This document shows, piece after piece, positions 17,818-25,398 of a stretch of 64,000 nucleotides of DNA (positions are counted from its first letter, which is position 1; the number at the start of each line of letters is the position of its first letter). Below the pieces are notes generated by a model that worked only from the letters and a program-made list of their open reading frames with translations, did no database searches and was not told the origin of the DNA. Made by a program: the position numbers and the translations under genes. Source of the stretch: JBDGYW01 sp964518955 (GTDB taxonomy: Bacteria > Gemmatimonadota > Gemmatimonadetes > Gemmatimonadales > GWC2-71-9); the NCBI GenBank assembly GCA_964518955.1, contig CAZFHS010000007.1, positions 1 through 64,000 of the forward strand, in the 5' to 3' direction.

Positions 17818-18957
17818 ATGAAGCATCGCTATCTGATGGAAAGCGTCGAGGCCGATCTCTCGGAGAAGATGGTGTTTGTGGGCGGGCCGCGGCAGGTCGG
17901 CAAGACCACATTTGCCTTGTCGCTGCTCGGAGAAGGTCAGGATGAATCACCCCCTGCATACCTGAGTTGGGACGTACTGGCAGATCGCGAAAACATCCTG
18001 GCCGGTCGGATACCCGGAGATCAGAAACGCATTGTCTTTGACGAGATCCACAAGTTCGCCCGGTGGCGCAATCTGATGAAGGGCCTCTACGACAAGAACA
18101 GGTCTGCCGTCGAGTTCTTAGTGACCGGATCGGCCCGACTGGATTACTACCGAAAGGGTGGTGACTCGTTGCAGGGGCGATACCACTACCATCGCCTGCA
18201 TCCGTTCACCGTGATGGAGAGCGACTCCAACCCGGATGAGGAAGTAGTAGAACGGCTGAGCAGATTCGGGGGATTTCCCGAACCGTTTCTCAAAGGGGAT
18301 GAGCGTTTTCACCGCAGATGGCAGCGAGAACACTCGGCCAGGGTGCTCAACGAGGATCTCCGCGATCTGGAAAACGTGCGCGAAGTGTCGATGCTGGAGT
18401 TGCTGCTCAGCCACTTGCCGGCCTGCGTGGGATCGCCCCTGTCGGTGGCAAAGCTCAGTAAGCTGTTGCAGGTGGCCCACGAGAGTGTCGAGCGTTGGCT
18501 TTCGATATTCGAGAGGCTCTACGTGTGTTACCGCATTCCACCGTTCGACGCGAAACGTATCAGAGCTGTCCGCAAGGAGAAGAAACTCTACTTCTGGGAT
18601 TGGTCGCGCGTCGAGGAGCCGGGTCCGCGGTTTGAGAACATGGTGGCCGGACACCTGCTCAAGTACTGCCACCACCTCGAGGACACTGAAGGCTATTCAA
18701 TGGAGTTGCGCTTCATCCGCGATACCGACAAACGCGAAGTCGACTTCGTAGTGTTTCGTGACGGACGCCCGGAGTTCGCGGTCGAGTGCAAGAGTGGAGA
18801 ACGGGCCGCTTCGCCCGCGTGCAGCTATTTCAGAGAGCGCACAAACGTTCCTCGGTTTTTTCAAGTGCATCTGGGCAGGAAGGACTACGGTAATGCACAG
18901 GCCGATACGAGGGTGCTGCCTTTTCTCACCTTCTGCCGGGAACTCGGGTTGCCTTGA
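17818..18957 (+). CDS. DUF4143 AAA ATPase
   Basis: A 379-residue protein of the AAA_14/DUF4143 group. The Walker A motif GGPRQVGKTT lies at 22-31, Walker B in RIVFDEIHKF, and a sensor-like TGSARLDYYRKGGDSLQGR follows. The C-terminal domain contains REVDFVVFRDG and FAVECKSG, the D-(E)xK arrangement of a nuclease-like fold seen in this family. ATG 17818 is used; a GTG at 17773 is in frame but lies inside the palindrome and lacks a ribosome site. Cellular role is not established for the family. The gene is monocistronic and divergent from tetR. Confidence 0.82.
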   Translation: MKHRYLMESVEADLSEKMVFVGGPRQVGKTTFALSLLGEGQDESPPAYLSWDVLADRENILAGRIPGDQKRIVFDEIHKFARWRNLMKGLYDKNRSAVEFLVTGSARLDYYRKGGDSLQGRYHYHRLHPFTVMESDSNPDEEVVERLSRFGGFPEPFLKGDERFHRRWQREHSARVLNEDLRDLENVREVSMLELLLSHLPACVGSPLSVAKLSKLLQVAHESVERWLSIFERLYVCYRIPPFDAKRIRAVRKEKKLYFWDWSRVEEPGPRFENMVAGHLLKYCHHLEDTEGYSMELRFIRDTDKREVDFVVFRDGRPEFAVECKSGERAASPACSYFRERTNVPRFFQVHLGRKDYGNAQADTRVLPFLTFCRELGLP

Positions 18958-19035
18958 ATAGCACTCAATAACCCTGGCCAAGACGCGAACCGAGCCGTAT
19001 TCTAGTGGCCGAGTCCGACCTCGGAGTCGACCAAG

Positions 19036-21876
19036 ATGGCCGATGTGTTTGACCGACTGAAGGCTGCTCTCGAAGATCGCTACGCCATCGATCGTGAGCT
19101 GGGGCGCGGTGGGATGGCGGTGGTGTACCTCGCCGAGGATCTCAAACTCCACCGAAACGTTGCCATCAAGGTCTTGCGTCCCGAACTCGCGTTGAGTCTT
19201 GGCGCTGATCGATTCCTCCAAGAGATCGAGGTGACTGCCAACCTCCAACACCCCAACATCCTCCAACTGCACGAAGCAGATAAAGCGGACGACTTTCTCT
19301 ACTACATCATGCCGTACGTCGAGGGCGAGACGCTGCGTGATCGGTTGGATCGCGACGGAACACTCGCACTCGAGGAAGCCCTCAAAATCACCGATGACAT
19401 TGCAGCGGCGCTCGACTATGCACACGAGCAGGGGATTGTGCATCGGGATATCAAGCCCGAAAACGTCTTGTTGAATCGTGGCCGCGCGATCGTTGCCGAC
19501 TTTGGCATCGCGCGGGCGGTGAGCGAAGCTGGTGGCGAGCGGTTGACCCAAACGGGGATGGCGGTTGGGACGCCGGCGTACATGAGCCCCGAACAGGGGA
19601 TGGGCGCAGAAGAGGTCGATGCACGATCGGATGTCTATGCGCTCGGCTGTGTGCTGTTCGAGATGATCGCGGGGAAACCGCCCTACGACGGTACCACGCC
19701 GCAAGCGATTTTGGCCGGGCACGCCAGCGCCCCTGTGCCGGATCTCAACACGAGCGACCAAGGTATTCCCATATATGTGAAGCGCGGAGTCGAGAAGGCG
19801 CTGGCAAAGATGCCGGAAGACCGTTTTCAGTCGGCCAGCGCATTCGCCGAGGCGTTGACGAGCGCGACGGTGGTGGCACCGGTGGGCAGAAAGCGGTGGT
19901 TTGACAGGGGTGTTTGGGGTGAATCGACAGCCTTGGCAGGACGCCTGCGCCGCCGGTGGGTTTGGGTTGCGTTCGCCGTGGGCTTTCTCCTCGTTATGGC
20001 CCTTACTAACCCGTTTTCACGGTTCTTCAACGGCCCCGCAGTGCGAACGGGTGACGTGGCCACCCGGGACTGGATCGTCATCGCAGAGTTCGATGGGACG
20101 GCGGCTGGAATGTACGGGCAGATGGCGCGTGAGTTGGTGAGTACGGTCTTGGATCAATCGGCAATTGTCCGCACAGTGCCCCGCGATCAGCTGCAGCGCG
20201 GATTGGTGTTGGCCGGCAAGCCCGACTCCGCACGGCTCGATGGTATGGCGGCTCGGGAGCTGGCGGAACGTGGTTCCATCCGTACGGTACTCAGCGGCCA
20301 GATCGACCGTGCCGGTCGATCCTTATCAGTCCTCTTGAGGGTAGTGGATGCCGAGTCTGGAACGGTAGTCGCTGCGGAGAATGGCATTGCAGCCAACGAC
20401 GACGAACTGATCCCGATGATCGACGGTGTGGCGCGCGCGATTCGTTCGGAGCTTGGCGAAAGACGTGATGCTATTCGCGCCAACCGACCGCTCATCGAGG
20501 TTATGACCTCCTCGCTGCCGGCCTACCGCACGTACGTCGAAGCGAAAGAAGGCTTCGATGCAGGAGTACTCGGCAACGGCGAAGCGATAGAGGTGTACCG
20601 CGAAGCGCTGACACTGGACCCGGACTTCGCGATGGCCTGGCGCGAAATAGGTGAGTGCTACTCTAACGTCGGCTCGGTCGATTCCGCGGCCTCCGCCTTC
20701 GCCGAGGCCATTCAACGCAGCAACCGACTTACCGAGGCGAACCGGCTGATGGTCGAAGCCAGCATGGCTCTTGGCAATTGGGACGTGCCGTTGGCATTGC
20801 GGCTGTCAGATGAAGTCGTTCGGAAATACGATCGTGGTCACCACGAGCTGGGTTTTTTCCTCGCCTTGATGGGAAGATCAGCTGAGGCGATCCAGATGTA
20901 CCAGCGAGACCGTGGACCGTTCGGATTGCCGTTTGTAAGCTCCTGGAATCTGATCGGCCAGCTACTTGGAACCGCCCGCTTCGACGAGGCGCGGCAGGAA
21001 ATCGTCGAGGTTGAAGGGCCCCGGCATGACCATCATCTCATGGAGTTCCACCTGGCCCGTGCAGACTGGGCGCGCGCGGACAGCGTGGGTGTCGTGTTGG
21101 AAAGCGACCCCGCATCGCCGCTCCGTCGCTGGGCGATGGTAGGCCGCGCATCGGTACGCGCGGTTCGGGGCGAGGTGAGTGCGGCAGACGAGTTGCTGGC
21201 CCAGTCTATCGCAATAGAGTGGCCGCGGATGTACGAGAGCTTCCGGATGCTGCTGCACGCTGCCAGCGGTTACCCCGCGTCACCGCTCACCGTAAACGCA
21301 GCTGCCGATACGACGACGGCAGGACTCATCCTCCGCGCCACGAAAGCGGCTGGCACGGGCGATACAATCCTGGCCCAGACCCTCCTGCACCAAATCGATG
21401 CGCGCATACCAGCGGGTGAGATAAGCTCGTATGGCAGCACGCCAAATGTCGTACGCGCGTGGATTGCCGCCACCGCAGGCCGCTGGGAAACCGTACCGGA
21501 TCTGTTGGCTCCCGCAGCGTCGTGGAACTGGCCGCACGGGGAGCGGGCTGAGAACCGTTTCGGAGCTTTGGTGCAATGGTTGTTGGGTGAAGCGTACGAA
21601 CAGCTGGGTCGCCCGGATTCTGCTGCTGCGTATTTCGAGGCGCTCGCGTCACCGCCGAAGGTGATACAGGTGACTTCGCGCGCCATTGCCAGCGGCCTTG
21701 CGTTCTCGTTCGCTCATTACCGCCTTGCGAAACTCTATACCGAGCTCGACCAGCGAGATCGCGCTGAGGAGCACTGGCTCACCTTCCTCGACAACTTCAC
21801 GAACCCCGATCCCGAGTACGAGTTGATGGTCGAGGAGGCGAGGTCGGAGGTGGAGAGGTTGGGGCAAGGGAGATAG
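19036..21876 (+). CDS. PknB-type Ser/Thr kinase with TM anchor and TPR region
   Basis: A membrane signalling kinase of 946 residues. The kinase domain (about 16-275) has the Gly loop GRGGMAVV, Lys45 in VAIKV, HRDIKPEN with Asp138 and DFGIAR with Asp155. One TM segment (WVWVAFAVGFLLVMALTNPF) lies near 310-330. The extracytoplasmic part begins with a domain resembling FlgO/TolB-N (WIVIAEFDGTAAGMYGQMA). It continues with TPR-like helices (TLDPDFAMAWREIGECYSNV) to the C-terminus. This layout, kinase-TM-FlgO-like-TPR, is abundant in Gemmatimonadota. Substrates and signal are unknown. No partner phosphatase is nearby. Confidence 0.88.
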   Translation: MADVFDRLKAALEDRYAIDRELGRGGMAVVYLAEDLKLHRNVAIKVLRPELALSLGADRFLQEIEVTANLQHPNILQLHEADKADDFLYYIMPYVEGETLRDRLDRDGTLALEEALKITDDIAAALDYAHEQGIVHRDIKPENVLLNRGRAIVADFGIARAVSEAGGERLTQTGMAVGTPAYMSPEQGMGAEEVDARSDVYALGCVLFEMIAGKPPYDGTTPQAILAGHASAPVPDLNTSDQGIPIYVKRGVEKALAKMPEDRFQSASAFAEALTSATVVAPVGRKRWFDRGVWGESTALAGRLRRRWVWVAFAVGFLLVMALTNPFSRFFNGPAVRTGDVATRDWIVIAEFDGTAAGMYGQMARELVSTVLDQSAIVRTVPRDQLQRGLVLAGKPDSARLDGMAARELAERGSIRTVLSGQIDRAGRSLSVLLRVVDAESGTVVAAENGIAANDDELIPMIDGVARAIRSELGERRDAIRANRPLIEVMTSSLPAYRTYVEAKEGFDAGVLGNGEAIEVYREALTLDPDFAMAWREIGECYSNVGSVDSAASAFAEAIQRSNRLTEANRLMVEASMALGNWDVPLALRLSDEVVRKYDRGHHELGFFLALMGRSAEAIQMYQRDRGPFGLPFVSSWNLIGQLLGTARFDEARQEIVEVEGPRHDHHLMEFHLARADWARADSVGVVLESDPASPLRRWAMVGRASVRAVRGEVSAADELLAQSIAIEWPRMYESFRMLLHAASGYPASPLTVNAAADTTTAGLILRATKAAGTGDTILAQTLLHQIDARIPAGEISSYGSTPNVVRAWIAATAGRWETVPDLLAPAASWNWPHGERAENRFGALVQWLLGEAYEQLGRPDSAAAYFEALASPPKVIQVTSRAIASGLAFSFAHYRLAKLYTELDQRDRAEEHWLTFLDNFTNPDPEYELMVEEARSEVERLGQGR

Positions 21877-21911
21877 ACCGGTCTGATGTCTCGGGTTGTA
21901 CACCGACGCTA

Positions 21912-21976
21912 GCTCCGATCGGAGCAACGTGCTGCGCCACTGTTGCCCACGCTTTAAGATCGCATTTTGCGATCTT
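21912..21976. other. Two hairpins downstream of the kinase gene
   Basis: GCTCCGATCGGAGC at 21912-21925 is a perfect 14-bp palindrome. AAGATCGCA-TTT-TGCGATCTT at 21956-21976 is a 9-bp stem with a 3-nt loop. Neither is followed by a T run, so neither is a classical terminator, but their position after the kinase stop suits transcript end protection or attenuation. Confidence 0.4.
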
Positions 21977-22154
21977 GAAGAGCGAAGATATTGACCGGGA
22001 AGACCACATACCCAGGAAAACGCAAACCTTTTCAGCTTCCACTCCGCACAATCCCGCCCCACCGCGCGCAAAACTGATACCGCCGACTCGCTCGCTCGGT
22101 GTTACCGTGGCGCGTGTTCCTTTCTTGCCTACCCACACTCGCCGAGGCCACATT

Positions 22155-22703
22155 ATGGGCATGGCCGTCCCTGTCTATTACTCCGCTGAAATGGTCCGGA
22201 AGCTCCCCGACGACGGGAAGCGGTATGAAACGGTGCACGGAGAGCTGCTGGCGACTCCGGCACCGCGCTGGTGGCACCAACGAATCGTGCTGCGGTTGGC
22301 CCGCACACTGGCTGACTACGCGGAGAGCGGTGCGTTAGGAGAGGTGGTTGTATCGCCCGCTGACATCTCATGGAGCCGCGACACGCTCGTTCAGCCGGAC
22401 TTGTTCGTAGTATGTCTCGATGAGGCGCGAACCGAGGAGTGGAGTGACATCAAGACCCTTCTTCTCGTCGTCGAGGTCCTCAGCCCCGGTACAGCCCGCC
22501 AAGATCGGTTCACCAAACGACGCCTGTACCAAGAGGTGCGCGTACCGCTGTATTGGATTGTCGATCCCGATCAGAAAGCCGTCGAGGTGTGGACTCCCGA
22601 GGCTCAGTTTCCGTCAGTCGAACGCGAGCCCGCAAAGTGGGAACCGGAAGGGGCCGCCGAGGCGTTCGAATTGGAACTCGAGGAGCTGTTTAGGCCGATC
22701 TGA
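22155..22703 (+). CDS. Uma2-family (DUF820) endonuclease-like protein
   Basis: A 182-residue protein of the Uma2/DUF820 group with a PD-(D/E)xK fold. The active-site residues are visible as QPDLFVV (Asp) and LLVVEVLSPGT (Glu), followed by the conserved R-x3-K-x3-Y pattern in RFTKRRLYQEV and YWIVDP. ATG 22155 is used because GAGG lies seven bases before it; the open frame extends upstream without family resemblance. Biological role is unknown; these genes are dispersed and multicopy in many genomes and may be mobile or host-defence related. Confidence 0.82.
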   Translation: MGMAVPVYYSAEMVRKLPDDGKRYETVHGELLATPAPRWWHQRIVLRLARTLADYAESGALGEVVVSPADISWSRDTLVQPDLFVVCLDEARTEEWSDIKTLLLVVEVLSPGTARQDRFTKRRLYQEVRVPLYWIVDPDQKAVEVWTPEAQFPSVEREPAKWEPEGAAEAFELELEELFRPI

Positions 22704-22713
22704 GGGCACCACT

Positions 22714-24279
22714 TCACCCCAGCAGCTTCTTCACGTCTTCCCTTGCCAACAGATCCGCATCAATCTTGTCCCCCACTTCCTGTGCCCGTTCGAGCTGAAG
22801 CGTCAGGTCCTGGATTGATCCCGCCCCAGTTTGTACGCGAAGCATTGCGACTCGGAGGTTCTCGAGAGCAGCAACCGCTTCGGTCAGATCTTCACCTGTA
22901 TGGCCCACCCGTCGGAGTACTTCCGCGTCTCGTTCTAACCTGCGGATGAGGGTTGGCACCTCGGGTATCTGGTCGCGGAGGTCTGGAGGTAGCTCGTCGA
23001 ATACGTCGGTGGCTGCACGTCCCAATACGAGTTCGGTCGCATCAGCCGACGGCATAGGTACGTGATCCGGCTGACGCATACGAAAACCGGCAACCTTAAA
23101 GAAGACGCGGCCCACACCACTCGCCCACACCCAGTTCCATGCACTGTTGAACCTGCGCATCCACTTCCCTTTCTTCACCGCATCAGCTTCTTCTTCGAGA
23201 ATCCGTAACTCGGCCAACAACGCCTCTCTGATGTCGTCGTACGAATAGCCGGCACCCAAAACACGTCGAGCTGCAATGATCAGCTGACCGAGGAGAAGAA
23301 CGGATAGGAGATGCAACCCTGTGAGCTGATCTGGCTCACCGGGAGAAAAGATCAGCATCGTGATGATTATCGCCGTGCTCACCTCGGCGTTGCGGAGGAA
23401 ATTGCGGACGATTGGAGGCGCCCGCAGTTCGCGCCCCCTTGCGTCGGCGATGGAGGTAGCCATTGCGTCTCCACTGCCGAACCGTTCGAGAGGGTCTTTC
23501 TGGAGGCAACGGTCGACGATCTCCGCGAGTTTGGCGGGAAGATTCGGATTTAGGGATTCAACCGCCGGTGCCGGCTGCGTGACATGCTTGGCCAGCAGCG
23601 CAGGTACGCTTGGTGCCTCGAAGGGCGCCCGGCCCGTCAGCGTAAAAAACGCTGTGGCACCGAGTGAGTAGAGATCACTACGACCGTCCACAGGTTCACC
23701 GGACGCCTGCTCGGGGCTCATGAACTTCGCCGTTCCTATTACTTCACTGTCCGAATCGGAACCCTGTCCGGCCGTTACATGAGCGATGCCAAAATCGGCA
23801 ATCAATGCTCTATCGGTTGCACGCTCTATCAAGATATTGTCGGGCTTCACATCTCGATGAACCACACCACATTGATGTGCGTAACCCAAAGCCCACGCAA
23901 TCTCTTGGAGTAGCTTCATCACAAATCGTGGTGTTAGCGGCCCCGATCCTTCAACTCGTTCCTTGAGCGTTTCGCCGTCGATGTACCCCATGACGAAGAA
24001 GACGAGATCACCGTCTTCTTCGACCGAGTAGATCGGCACAATGTTGGGATGAGATAGCCCTGCCGCGGTGCGAGCTTCCGTCAAAAACCGCTCGCGTAAC
24101 GCTACCTGTCTTGCCAGGTCCGGAGGCAGGAGCTTGATGGCGACCAGACGGTCCAACGCAACATCGCGGGCGAGGAGAACGATCCCCATGCCGCCGCGGC
24201 CCAGTTCCCTCTCGAGAGAATAGCGGCCCGCAACCGCATCCTGAAGCTCGAGAAACTCAGGACTAACTTCGTCGGCCAT
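22714..24279 (-). CDS. PknB-type Ser/Thr kinase with two-span anchor and coiled coil
   Basis: A 521-residue kinase starting at MADEVSPEF. The kinase domain (about 20-275) shows GRGGMGIV, Lys49 in VAIKL, HRDVKPDN at 141-146 and DFGIAH. Hydrophobic segments near 300-345 (VSTAIIITMLIFS, LLSVLLLGQLIIAARRVL) form a membrane hairpin. The C-terminal region is helical and charged (ELRILEEEADAVKKG; LERDAEVLRRVGHTGEDLTE), probably a coiled coil in the cytoplasm. It has no extracytoplasmic sensor, unlike the kinase at 19036. It is convergent with the Uma2 gene, with only 10 bp between stops. Confidence 0.86.
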   Translation of the reverse strand: MADEVSPEFLELQDAVAGRYSLERELGRGGMGIVLLARDVALDRLVAIKLLPPDLARQVALRERFLTEARTAAGLSHPNIVPIYSVEEDGDLVFFVMGYIDGETLKERVEGSGPLTPRFVMKLLQEIAWALGYAHQCGVVHRDVKPDNILIERATDRALIADFGIAHVTAGQGSDSDSEVIGTAKFMSPEQASGEPVDGRSDLYSLGATAFFTLTGRAPFEAPSVPALLAKHVTQPAPAVESLNPNLPAKLAEIVDRCLQKDPLERFGSGDAMATSIADARGRELRAPPIVRNFLRNAEVSTAIIITMLIFSPGEPDQLTGLHLLSVLLLGQLIIAARRVLGAGYSYDDIREALLAELRILEEEADAVKKGKWMRRFNSAWNWVWASGVGRVFFKVAGFRMRQPDHVPMPSADATELVLGRAATDVFDELPPDLRDQIPEVPTLIRRLERDAEVLRRVGHTGEDLTEAVAALENLRVAMLRVQTGAGSIQDLTLQLERAQEVGDKIDADLLAREDVKKLLG

Positions 24280-24439
24280 TGCCGGTGCTCCCCAAAACCC
24301 GAACGAGATTTGACATCGTCCTCTTCGCTGTTGTGCCAGACTGGAGAAGAACGGAACCAAATGTACGGCGCATTTGCGTTGCTGACAAAAAGGCCCGATT
24401 CTACTGATACACTACGCGACGGAGAGTTGACTGGATTCT

Positions 24440-25330
24440 ATGGGTGGATCGTTGAGAGTCCTCGACAGAGAGAGTGGGGTGGTATTCGAGGAGACCATAT
24501 ATGGTCGAGCCGCACTCGAGTTCGCCTATCGCACTGTGCCAGGCAGAACTCTCATGCGTTTGTTGCCGCACGGTTTGCTCAGCGGCCTGTATGGTGCTCT
24601 CAACCGCAGGCCGCAGAGCGCGTCTAAAATCCCCGACTTCATCGAAAGCCTCGGAATAGATGCCGGTGAAGCCGAACTACCCGTTGCTGAATACCGGTCT
24701 CTCGACGACTTCTTCTGCAGGAGACTCAAGCCTGGTGCGAGGCCCGTAGATCGGGCCCGAGATCGAATCGTCTGTCCCGCAGACGGTCGTACGCTGGTGT
24801 TCCCTAGGATTGAGGATCAGCAGTTCGACATCAAAGGGTGTCGTGTGCGGTTGAGCGATCTGTTTGGCGATCAAGCGGCGGCATCCAGCTACTTCGGCGG
24901 TGTCGCGGTGGTCGTTCGGCTGGCTCCGTGCGACTACCACCGGTTCCATTTTCCTGATTCTGGAATAGCGACCGAAACTTCTGTTGTTCCCGGGCGCCTT
25001 CATTCGGTACATCCCTTTGCGCTCGAGAACAACGCGCCGAGCTTCAGGAATAAGCGAACGATCACCTATCTCGAGACCGACAATTTTGGTCGCGTAGCGT
25101 TGATTGAAATTGGAGCGTTTGCCGTTGGCACCATCGTGCAGACATTCCGACCTGGTCGAGTGGAAAAGGGCGACGAAAAAGGGTACTTCCGGTTTGGCGG
25201 GTCGACCGTCGTCATGTTGGTTCAGGAAGGCCGCATACGGCTCGACGAGGACCTCAAATCTGCAAGCGAGCAAGGTATGGAGGTGTTCACGAAGGTGGGA
25301 TCTTCCTTAGGGAGCGCGTCATCCACCTGA
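24440..25330 (+). CDS. psd: Phosphatidylserine decarboxylase
   Basis: The inner-membrane-associated enzyme that decarboxylates phosphatidylserine to phosphatidylethanolamine, 296 residues. It is made as a proenzyme that self-cleaves to create a pyruvoyl group. Visible catalytic and processing residues are CPADGR (Asp), DYHRFHFP (His), VHPFALEN (His) and FGGSTVV (cleavage before Ser, so a GGST variant of the common LGST). After cleavage the alpha chain would be about 45 residues. No phosphatidylserine synthase is encoded nearby. A strong hairpin follows the gene. Confidence 0.93.
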   Translation: MGGSLRVLDRESGVVFEETIYGRAALEFAYRTVPGRTLMRLLPHGLLSGLYGALNRRPQSASKIPDFIESLGIDAGEAELPVAEYRSLDDFFCRRLKPGARPVDRARDRIVCPADGRTLVFPRIEDQQFDIKGCRVRLSDLFGDQAAASSYFGGVAVVVRLAPCDYHRFHFPDSGIATETSVVPGRLHSVHPFALENNAPSFRNKRTITYLETDNFGRVALIEIGAFAVGTIVQTFRPGRVEKGDEKGYFRFGGSTVVMLVQEGRIRLDEDLKSASEQGMEVFTKVGSSLGSASST

Positions 25331-25341
25331 TGGAACGCGAA

Positions 25342-25371
25342 CGCCAGCGCCGGCATTTGCCGGCGCTGGCG
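25342..25371. terminator. GC-rich hairpin between convergent psd and M14-like genes
   Basis: A perfect 13-bp stem (CGCCAGCGCCGGC with its complement) closes an ATTT tetraloop. There is no T run on either side. Its place between two stop codons of convergent genes suggests a shared terminator or mRNA 3'-end structure. Confidence 0.6.
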
Positions 25372-25398
25372 CGAGGACTCCAAGCGATAACTCCGTTT

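Noticed and set aside
18697..19761. A 354-codon open frame on the minus strand opposite the DUF4143 ATPase and kinase
   Set aside because: It is antisense to two strongly conserved proteins, has no recognisable domain and is explained by GC-rich codon structure.
22155..22703. Uma2 protein as part of a defence island
   Set aside because: Neighbours are kinases and a lipid enzyme; no restriction, toxin or phage genes support it.
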